A DNA stretch of 64,000 nt from assembly GCA_947396885.1 (NCBI GenBank), contig OX377205.1, positions 54,544,676 through 54,608,675 of the forward strand, given 5' to 3'. This DNA comes from Heligmosomoides polygyrus polygyrus (lineage: Eukaryota > Nematoda > Chromadorea > Rhabditida > Heligmosomidae). A program made the translations under genes and the position numbers. Positions 55,925 to 64,000 of the stretch are shown piece by piece (within the stretch, counting starts at the first letter, position 1; every line of letters begins with the position of its first letter). The notes below the pieces were generated by a model. It had not been told where the DNA came from and ran no database searches. It saw only the letters and a program-made list of their open reading frames with translations.

Positions 55925-56160
55925 CATCTGGATCTGAACGCCCGTTATACGACGTCTGTGTTTCGTCTTCTAAATCCGAACACATGTTTCATAACGTCTG
56001 TGACACATTTGTGGAGTCCCGACGCACGTTTCACGACGTTGCCACAACGTGTATGGCAGGTCTTCTGCACCCCGACACACGTGGCACGACTTCAGTGACA
56101 CGTCTTCTGCATCCCGCCACACGTGCCTCGACGTCCGACTCACGTTGTACGATCACCGAC
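55925..56160. repeat. Degenerate 42-51 bp tandem repeat
   Basis: About five units built on CGTCTTCTGCATCCCGACAC plus ACGTTKCACGACGT. Most unit lengths are multiples of three, so the plus frame from 55855 stays open for 109 codons with repeats such as LLHPDTRGTTSVTR and LLHPATRASTSDSR. It could be a low-complexity coding exon, but I see no splice context or family and favour a minisatellite. Confidence 0.5.
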
Positions 56161-56889
56161 AGCGAAGTTCTAGCAGCCATTTGAGCATAGAATACTGGTC
56201 ATTTGCGCTGAGCACTTTGCTGGTCCTCAAGAGTTTTCTATTAGAAACGATTCCACATAGCACTTCACCAGCAATTAGCATATCACCTTCAATAAAGCGC
56301 GGCGAGGCGTTCTTAGTCCTTTGACGATCTGAGCGGTCGGAGCCCATAAGGGCTATCAACCGCACGATGTCCACTCTGACGCCTCTGCCAAAAAGCAGTG
56401 GAACTTGTTCTCTACTCAATTCGACACCAATTTATCAGGCGTTTCGTGCACTGTCCGTACACGTTTGAAAAATTCTATGCTTCGGTTAAGGTCGCCTTGT
56501 AGCTCATTTTTTCATATATACACCGTCTACATTTCTAAGAGAGCCACAAAGGCACTAGCGCATTAGCAACCTTATTTTAGCTCGAAATGCGTTGCTTTGT
56601 TAGGCATCAGCCTTAAGATTATTAAAAGGGCTGACGATCTTCAAACGAGAAGGGAAAAATACGAAGTATAATCCATGTCGTCGTCTGACCACAGAGTGTT
56701 ATCAAAGCTTCTCACCACCGCGACCCACTGTGAACACATTCTCCTAGACAAGCTTCGGAACTGTATAGCGGCTTCCTACAATCTCGCCTTGTTCACAAAA
56801 GACGGTGTGTTTGAGCGGATCGTCACTGAAACAGAATGCAAGGACGATCACCTGTTACGGGTGGTTCTATTTCTGGTGCCAAACGCAAA
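56161..56889. other. No confident gene
   Basis: An open frame at 56675-56880 (SSDHRVLSKLLTTATHCEHI, then LLDKLRNCIAASYNLALFT) looks somewhat protein-like in composition, but I cannot match it. It runs into an RTE fragment at about 56890. Confidence 0.3.
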
Positions 56890-57020
56890 GGCGAAGTCCT
56901 TCTCTCACTTGCGTGAGTCGTGTCACTCCGAGCATCGTCCTCTCGATTCCACGTGATGTACTGAGTAGGAACACCCTGAGTGAGCAGGGCGTCGATGACC
57001 GCTTCAGTTTCGACGGAGGA
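56890..57020 (-). mobile_element. RTE LINE fragment with internal deletion
   Basis: CTTCTCTCACTTGCGTGAGT and CACTCCGAGCATCGTCCT match the complement of the RTE at 22110-22165, then GTACTGAGTAGGAACACCCT matches 22798-22860. About 640 bp between those points in the longer copy are absent here. Confidence 0.75.
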
Positions 57021-57153
57021 CGTTGGACGATATTAAGAGAAAATACCGGTCCCTTTACAGGCCCTCCTTACGATTAGTGGAAAGAAGCTCGAAATCTGCC
57101 CCTTCTCCAACAGCTGGGCGCACAGCTGCCTGCGGGATAGCAACCTGGCATGG

Positions 57154-57208
57154 CGCACTGACCCACAGGCTTCGTGATGGTAGGTCACGAAGCCTGTGGG
57201 TCAGTGCG
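57154..57208. repeat. Perfect 24-bp hairpin beside the satellite
   Basis: The arm at 57154-57177 (CGCACTGACCCACAGGCTTC plus GTGA) and its exact complement at 57185-57208 are separated by 7 bases. It lies 39 bp before the first satellite unit. Confidence 0.9.
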
Positions 57209-57246
57209 AAAAATAGTCCTCTAGAACACTGCGTCAGACCAATGGA

Positions 57247-59345
57247 CTGATGGAGGGTTCATTTACTCTTCAGGAGTCGGTTAAGGTATCGCTTATGTTC
57301 CTGTCTCGGTGTCGTGGGGGTGGGTCTTGTTAGGAAAACTCTCAGTCGAAGCAAACTAAAAGTCGAGTCGCAGGAAACCGACAAAATAGTCCTCCAGAAC
57401 ACTGCGTCATACCAAAGGACTGATGGAGGGTTCATTTACTCTTCAGGAGTCGGTTAAGGTATCGCTTATGCTCCTGTCTCGGTGTCGTGGGGGTGGGTCT
57501 TGTTCGGAAAACTCTCAGTCGAAGCAAACTAAAAGTCGAGTCGCAGGAACCAACCAAATAGCCCTCCAGAACACTGCGTCATACCAAAGGACTGATGGAG
57601 GGTTCATTTACTCTTCAGGAGTCGGTTAAGGTATCGCTTATGCTCCTGTCTCAGTGTCGTGGGGGTGGGTCTTGTTCGGAAAACTCTCAGTCGAAGCAAA
57701 CTAAAAGTCGAGTCGCAGGAAACCAACCAAATAGCCCTCCAGAACACTGCGTCATACCAAAGGACTGGTAGAGGGTTCGTTTACTCTTCAGGAGTCGGTT
57801 AAGGTATCGCTTATGTTCCTGTCTCGGTGTCGTGGGGATGGGTCTTGTTAGGAAAACTCTCAGTCGAAGCAAACTAAAAGTCGAGTCGCAGGAAACCGAC
57901 CAAATAGTCCTCCAGAACACTGCGTCAGACCAAGGCACTGATGGAGGGTTCATTTACTCTTCAGGAGTCGGTTAAGGTATCGCTTATGCTCCTGTCTCGG
58001 TGTCGTGGGGGTGGGTCTTGTTCGGAAAACTCTCAGTCGAAGCAAACTAAAAGTCGAGTCGCAGGAAACCAACCAAATAGTCCTCCAGAACACTGTGTCA
58101 TACCAAAGGACTGGTAGAGGGTTCGTTTACTCTTCAGGAGTCGGTTAAGGTATCGCTTATGTTCCTGTCTCGGTGTCGTGGGGGTGGGTCTTGTTAGGAA
58201 AACTCTCAGTCGAAGCAAACTAAAAGTCGAGTCGCAGGAAACCGACCAAATAGTCCTCCAGAACACTGCGTCATACCAAAGGACTGATGGAGGGTTCATT
58301 TACTCTTCAGGAGTCGGTTAAGGTATCGCTTATGTTCCTGTCTCGGTGTCGTGGGATGGGTCTTGTTAGGAAAACTCTCAGTCGAAGCAAACTAAAAGTC
58401 GAGTCGCAGGAAACCGACCAAATAGTCCTCCAGAACACTGCGTCATACCAAAGGACTGATGGAGGGTTCATTTACTCTTCAGGAGTCGGTTAAGGTATCG
58501 CTTATGCTCCTGTCTCGGTGTCGTGGGGGTGGGTCTTGTTCGGAAAACTCTCAGTCGAAGCAAACTAAAAGTCGAGTCGCAGGAAACCAACCAAATAGCC
58601 CTCCAGAACACTGCGTCATACCAAAGGACTGGTAGAGGGTTCGTTTACTCTTCATGAGTCGGTTAAGGTATCGCTTATGTTCCTGTCTCGGTGTCGTGGG
58701 GATGGGTCTTGTTAGGAAAACTCTCAGTCGAAGCAAACTAAAAGTCGAGTCGCAGGAAACCGACCAAATAGTCCTCCAGAACACTGCGTCAGACCAAGGC
58801 ACTGATGGAGGGTTCATTTACTCTTCAGGAGTCGGTTAAGGTATCGCTTATGCTCCTGTCTCGGTGTCGTGGGGGTGGGTCTTGTTCGGAAAACTCTCAG
58901 TCGAAGCAAACTAAAAGTCGAGTCGCAGGAAACCAACCAAATAGTCCTCCAGAACACTGTGTCATACCAAAGGACTGGTAGAGGGTTCGTTTACTCTTCA
59001 GGAGTCGGTTAAGGTATCGCTTATGCTCCTGTCTCGGTGTCGTGGGGGTGGGTCTTGTTCGGAAAACTCTCAGTCGAAGCAAACTAAAAGTCGAGTCGCA
59101 GGAAACCAACCAAATAGTCCTCCAGAACACTGTGTCATACCAAAGGACTGGTAGAGGGTTCGTTTACTCTTCAGGAGTCGGTTAAGGTATCACTTATGTT
59201 CCTGTCTCGGTGTCGTGGGGGTGGGTCTTGTTAGGAAAACTCTCAGTCGAAGCAAACTAAAAGTCGAGTCGCAGGAAACCGACCAAATAGTCCTCCAGAA
59301 CACTGCGTCAGACCAAAGGACTGGTAGAGGGTTCGTTTACTCTTC
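57247..59345. repeat. Satellite array, 12 full units of 171-173 bp plus a partial
   Basis: Units start at 57247, 57420, 57592, 57765, 57938, 58111, 58284, 58456, 58629, 58802, 58975, 59148 and 59321 (partial), with CTGATGGAGGGTTCATTTAC or CTGGTAGAGGGTTCGTTTAC. Two linked variants are present. Type I has ATGTTCC, GTTAGG and ACCGAC; type II has ATGCTCC, GTTCGG and ACCAAC. The minus-strand peptides inside it are repeats, not genes. Confidence 0.95.
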
Positions 59346-60401
59346 GGAATCCTGACTCAGAAGCTATTATATGCTAGTAGCACGCTCCGACAGCTTAGGA
59401 TCCTACCGTTACCCCTAATATACCACCCGATAACTTTCCACTCAATACCATATTCTCTGGCAAATACAGATGTGATAATCTAGCATCCGCCATCAGCGCC
59501 GGTAATCCCGCCCCAGCCCTAGTTCTTGTGCACTCGGACAACTGGTCCTCAATAAGCGGTGGGCGCTCTCCTTGTACCGCCCCTTCGTATGGGCGGTGTG
59601 AAGAACACTGTTCCGCCTAGTCCAATGCCGACACCAGAGAATGAAAGAACGACCGCCCCTCACCGCAAACACGTCTAGAGGGTTACAGGGTACGGGTCAA
59701 CCATGACTCATGTTTCGGCGGTTTCGTCGTGCCGTCGGCGCCCTCTCGATTAGAGATCCCGCTCTCCTGCCTCACTGCGTCTCTCCACCGTTGCGCTAGA
59801 GTCCAGACAACGGAGCGCAGGCGAGATAGGGCAGCTCGAGCACTGCGCTTCATAAACCATTATTTCGCATACGAAGGATGTCGATTAGGCGACCTCTCTT
59901 ATTGGAAACGTTGACGCGAGTGTCTTGCCTTATCTTTTCGACTTTTTTTAGAAGAATATTACGCCAAGGACATTGGTAATAGTACTCGCAACCACTGTTC
60001 CGGCTCAAAGGTGAGATCCAATTCTTCCTGCGTTGCGAGTTGGGAACGCGACGTGTACTTGCCAGAACGTCACGGTTCTGTGTTTGATTGGTTACACAAG
60101 GTCACACGCAAAGCACTGAGCGGCTTGGAATAGGTTATATCGCTTTTCTTGCGCAGACCAATGGGATTTCAAGCCCGTTACTTCTCAAAACCTGGCTTCA
60201 GAACGCTTCGAAGATCAGTTGCTGCAGTGCTGTGTGAACACAGATTGGTTTTATCTCAAATCGATGGCCTTTTTCAGAAGTTTTATCCTAAGATTCATTG
60301 CTTCTTGCTGTCTGCAAATGAGTATATTCCATCACTATCGTCTGTAAAAAGAAACAGACCTAAGGCTCCCAGAAAAAGGAAGCTGATGGGTAAGAGACCG
60401 G
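59346..60401. other. Mostly unassigned; MITE piece and a possible exon
   Basis: 59617-59680 is a fragment of the Harbinger-type MITE (TAGTCCAATGCCGACACCAG, GAACGACCGCCCCTCACCGC). From about 60156, after TTCTTGCGCAG, a plus-strand frame reads FQARYFSKPGFRTLRRSVAA and ends in a basic stretch RNRPKAPRKRKLMGKRP just before the gap. The acceptor and basic tail are suggestive, but I recognise no family. Confidence 0.35.
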
Positions 60402-60601
60402 NNNNNNNNNNNNNNNNNNNNNNNNNNNNNNNNNNNNNNNNNNNNNNNNNNNNNNNNNNNNNNNNNNNNNNNNNNNNNNNNNNNNNNNNNNNNNNNNNNN
60501 NNNNNNNNNNNNNNNNNNNNNNNNNNNNNNNNNNNNNNNNNNNNNNNNNNNNNNNNNNNNNNNNNNNNNNNNNNNNNNNNNNNNNNNNNNNNNNNNNNNN
60601 N
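60402..60601. other. Assembly gap, 200 N
   Basis: Exactly 200 N, interrupting the possible plus-strand frame described at 60156-60401. Confidence 0.99.
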
Positions 60602-60834
60602 TCTCCGAGTTTATATGCCGGCAACTGCGTTTCATGAGTTTGTCGGTCATATGCGAAGAATTGACTTATCACGAAATAATTGTTGAGAACTAGGGGCAAC
60701 GTCACAAAATGAAATTGCTTTCCATAAAGCTTCTAACATTGATTAGTATTCGTTAAAAGGCCGAGCTTTGGTCCAGCTGTGTGGAGCTGTGAACCATTTG
60801 GTCTGCTCACCCTTGATTTGCATGGTTTCAGTGG

Positions 60835-61135
60835 GGAGTTTTATCAGAAATATGCAGCCACCCTAGTCAGGAGTTGCTCCAAGGCTGTCCAACTGGCCTT
60901 TGGAGTGCGCCATAAACAATGCATACAGAATCGAATCTTTCAATCGAGGGGGAGGGACAGCTTGTAGACTGAGCGTTTGGGGAGTTCTACCAGAAGTTTC
61001 CTACCGCCTTACTCAGGAGTTGCTTTAAGGCTGTCCAGCTGGCCATAGGAGTGCGTCGTAAACAATGCATACAGAATCGAACCTTTCAATCGAGGGGGGA
61101 GGGACAGCTTGTAGACTGAGCGTTGTGAAAGTGAA
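60835..61135. repeat. About 150-bp repeat, two tandem copies (inverse of 13680-13935)
   Basis: AAACAATGCATACAGAATCG plus AAYCTTTCAATCGAGGGGG, then GGGACAGCTTGTAGACTGAG, occurs at about 60914 and 61060. It is the complement of the pair at 13680-13935, and both loci carry two tandem copies. Confidence 0.7.
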
Positions 61136-62771
61136 GCGAGTTCGAGCAGTCTTTTTGGAATGCGCCACGCATCTAAACATTGTTAAAGCGTAAATGCGAA
61201 ATGAAAAACACAAGCGTATAAGTATAAGGGAGAGGTCGTAGTTGTCCAAACCTTGTTTGGTGTACTATTCTACTCCACCCTCGTTTGGAATGATCAATAT
61301 GGCGCCGCGGCACCGGAAGTGTGAAAACTGTAGTTAGGCGATTTACGGCGCTCTCAGGTGGCGCGAGGGGTCACAGAGGCAGGAGAGTGGACTGGCTCCG
61401 GAACTAATCTGGGTCCCGACCAGGGCTATGGTACATTTGACTCGTGAAAAACCGGTACAAATGAACGTAATTTTGAAATCGAACTATCCTTCGAGTCAGA
61501 ATTAACTAGGGAATGGCCTCGTAGACAATTTTTCAGTTTTTGGACATTTTTTAAAATGACACTCAGTTAGCATTTGAGGTGAGTTTGCTCTGTAACTGGG
61601 TGACCAAAATGTCCTCCGGGCCAGTCGAAATCCCACCTGTAGAAGACTAGAAGGTGTTTTCATAGGCCTCCAGATATCTACGTTCCTGTCTTCAAGGAAA
61701 CCATTTTGTGCCCACTTTAATGATACGAAAAAGAACTAACTACGAAGAAGTGTCATATGGGCAACTTTGGCAGCGTACAATCGCTTACGATTTCAACCTT
61801 GAAGGTTCCAACTTCGCAGCTTGATTTTCACTCTCGCCTCCAACGTGACAAACGAGTATAGGCACATACAATCTTGATATGCCGAAATTAGAGTCCTCCA
61901 AAGCGGAGGCATTTTCTGAAAATAACAACACTTAAATTGTCGGATCCTTTAAGGATGTAGATCATTGTGATCGTTAAATGCTAGGGAATCCAGAGAACTA
62001 TGTGTGACTATGTATATAATGCAGAAACTAGGCTTTAAAGGGCCGAATCTCTTCCTTCATTAGCCACTTGGGAGCTGTGGGTGTAATTATCCCCCGCGAG
62101 CACAGGGGTCAGCCGCGCCGGGCAGAAATTAGGTCACTGAACTACATTTCAGACGCTCGCTATGCGATTTTTAGCTCATCAGGAAGAGAGCTCGGTGCTG
62201 ATCACGAATATGTCATTCAATTTGCAATGCGCCCAATTTGAAAAGCGCTACAGAAAAGCGGCGGAAAAGGCGGTTTTTTTTCGCTTTTTCCGCCCAAAGA
62301 CCAAAAGATAAGGCCGGTATTGTAATACAGAGCATCAAGGTATCATGCTCAGTATATAGCTACAAGTGATTATTGGAGTATTTCTTTCGACACTGCATTT
62401 TTGCAAATTCAAAGCACCCACCCCAGTCTGTCGAAAATTATATTCAAGATGTAATTCCGTCGAGGTTAACAAATATCTATCTCAACTTCGCTGGATGGAC
62501 ATGATTGAATCCAAAAAGTAGCGGTTCTTCATGAGGTGATAGATAGCCATGTTCGATGGGGGATAGTGGTGTCTTACAAGTCTAGTCGCCTATCAAAATG
62601 TTTACAGAATATGATAGCTCACCGAGCGTCTGTTTCACGAGTCGGCATGTTCTAATAAGTGGCCCAGTTACACGGCTCATTCCGAAATTTTCTCAAAGTG
62701 CTGCAAGAAATAGAATGTCTGCCTGGAAAGGAAAGTAACAGAGTCCTGAATAGGCAAAGGTTTTATAAGTA
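61136..62771. other. No gene recognised; one dispersed repeat segment
   Basis: 62245-62325 resembles 17085-17175 (GCGGAAAAGGCGG and ACCAAAAGATAAGGCCGGTA). No other assignable feature. Short open frames are not convincing. Confidence 0.4.
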
Positions 62772-63600
62772 CAGTCCCCTCTCGTTACAACGCCTCCGAT
62801 AAGACGCGATTCTCGATGTAACGTAGATTTCCTCAGGGCCCGGTCAGCTTACCTTCACACCAATACAGTCAACCCCGCATAAGATGCATCGGATACAAAG
62901 CTACTCCCGTTATAGCGCGGTCTTGTGAGGAGCTCTGCATTCAAAATGACTCCCGCTATAACGCGACACGAACTCATTTTCCGGTTCCACACGGAAAATG
63001 AAGCCGAGCAAGATGCTGACCGCGTCTGCAGTCAGACCTGCCCTTCTATTGCCTCGTTCGTAGCCGCGACCAGCACCTGTGCGACAACGAATTAGATGCA
63101 TGTAGACGTTTTTCATGCTTGCGCGGCCCACAAAAGTGTTCATAGTCAGCAATATGACGAGCTAAGTGAAGGACTCCCGGTAGTCGTAAGGAGCTTCCGT
63201 ATATTGGGAGATTTCCTCCACCGGGAACGAGAAAGGAGTGGATACAAGCTCAGATTATTCAAAACAATACCCTATACATTTGATCTAAGCCTAGAACAGC
63301 TCGTATAGAGGCCTGTCACATGACATTTTGTTGCGGTCAGAACACACGAGCCAAGCAGGACTTGTCCCTGCACCCTCGGCCTTTGGGCAGGATTACAGCA
63401 GCAGCCCTATTTGATCACTCGCAACATCTCGACGTCGTGGAAAGCGCTGAGAGGCCACCGTAACGAGGATATGGCGGATGCGGGGCGCGACTTAACAGTG
63501 CTGATAGCGTGATGGACTGCCCGAAAGGAAGAGGGTGCGGGAAACTGATCGAACTTACGAATGGTCATCGTGGCTGCGGCAGCCACCGCCCGCGCTGCAA
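62772..63600. mobile_element. Tigger/pogo-like element, copy 2 (right end not seen)
   Basis: TA at 62770-62771 is followed by CAGTCCCCTCTCGTTACAAC and CGATTCTCGATGTAACG. The next 500 bp follow copy 1 (3246-4121) in order: TTGTGAGGAGCTCT-like, GCAAGATGCTGACCGCGTCT, GAGCTTCCGTATATTGGGAG, ATACATTTGATCTAAGCC. The tRNA-like block is present but broken near 63490-63545. No right terminus like that of copy 1 occurs before the window ends. Confidence 0.65.
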
Positions 63601-64000
63601 TTAAATAGTAATATCCATGGTTTAGATCACGTGGCATGTCAAAAGCACGAGGGAGTTATTGTTAGGACAGCAAAAGGCGAGGACATGTAAGGAAACACTT
63701 TTGCGAGTGTCGAAGGTTCGAGTCCAGATTGATCGCGCCTATTTCTCGCTGCACCTCAGACAATGCAGCTACTCCCATGGCCCTCTCCGAGGTTGTCTGA
63801 ACTGTTATAAGAGCTTTTTGAAACAATGACGGCAAAGCGCTGCCTTGATTTTCGCCTAAAGCTGAGGCCATAGCGGACTTCCATGGTTCAAAAAGAAAGA
63901 ATTTATGACCTGTGAGATGGCCAAGGTCTTCATCAGCTACAACTGGTTCCATGCCGTTGTTCTCTCTTCAAAAAAGTGCCTACGTTATGCGTGATCCCGC
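63601..64000. other. Unassigned; B-box-like word
   Basis: GAAGGTTCGAGTCCAGA at about 63711 fits a Pol III B box, but I see no cloverleaf around it. May be inside or beyond the Tigger-like element. Confidence 0.35.

Noticed and set aside
57687..59130. Family of 88-codon minus-strand frames beginning MNPPSVPWSDAVFWRT
   Set aside because: Identical because the 172-173 bp satellite repeats, not because of a gene family.
60149..60401. Exon of a basic nuclear protein
   Set aside because: The acceptor-like TTGCGCAG and a basic tail are suggestive, but the frame runs into a gap and no family is recognisable; left as a weak note only.

Overview
This window looks like repeat-rich, non-coding nuclear DNA of a nematode, most likely a strongylid or hookworm-type worm (moderate confidence). 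The reasons are short introns (51 and 57 bp) with GT/AG borders and TTTCAG-like acceptors, a tandem-repeat galectin of nematode type, RTE-type LINEs whose protein tails resemble those I know from hookworm genomes, and a Penelope-like element with a GIY-YIG domain. There are three assembly gaps of exactly 200 N (11978-12177, 33470-33669, 60402-60601). I see no prokaryotic or organellar genes, no rRNA and no intact tRNA.

Only two host genes can be supported. (1) A tandem-repeat galectin on the minus strand: five exons at 9404-9482, 9225-9347, 6144-6299, 5964-6092 and 5459-5572 encode the end of a first carbohydrate-recognition domain (CRD) and a complete second CRD with a stop codon. Its 5' exons were not found. 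(2) Three consecutive plus-strand exons (36680-36735, 36793-36873, 36933-37016) of a K+-dependent Na+/Ca2+ exchanger (NCKX/SLC24 type), covering the second alpha repeat.

Almost everything else is mobile DNA. 1-4.1 kb: a 3' LINE-like repeat, an inverted-repeat element with Pol III B-box-like ends, a tRNA-derived SINE and a Tigger/pogo-like element with TA target duplications. 10-12.3 kb: a Penelope-like element. 12.4-16.4 kb: a diverged tandem duplication and a 2.2 kb long-inverted-repeat element. 18-24 kb: broken APE-type LINEs and an RTE LINE. 24.3-31.3 kb: a second RTE LINE split by a 4.15 kb near-palindromic hAT-like element flanked by the 8-bp duplication CTCCGTTG. 31.7-33.5 kb: another dead LINE, followed by a near copy of the first 440 bases of the window. 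37.6-41 kb: a LINE split by a second hAT-like element. 41-54 kb: a dense nest of TAA-flanked (Harbinger-type) MITEs, small palindromic MITEs, two Mutator-like elements (one with a perfect 9-bp duplication CAAAACCGC), a 92-113 bp minisatellite and a second copy of the hAT-like family. 57.2-59.35 kb: a 172-173 bp satellite. 62.8 kb to the end: a second copy of the Tigger-like family.

The genes do not form an operon or a shared pathway. The most informative features are the order of nested insertions, which can be read from target-site duplications, and a galectin whose second CRD has lost most canonical sugar-binding residues. I did not find a convincing new multi-gene system.
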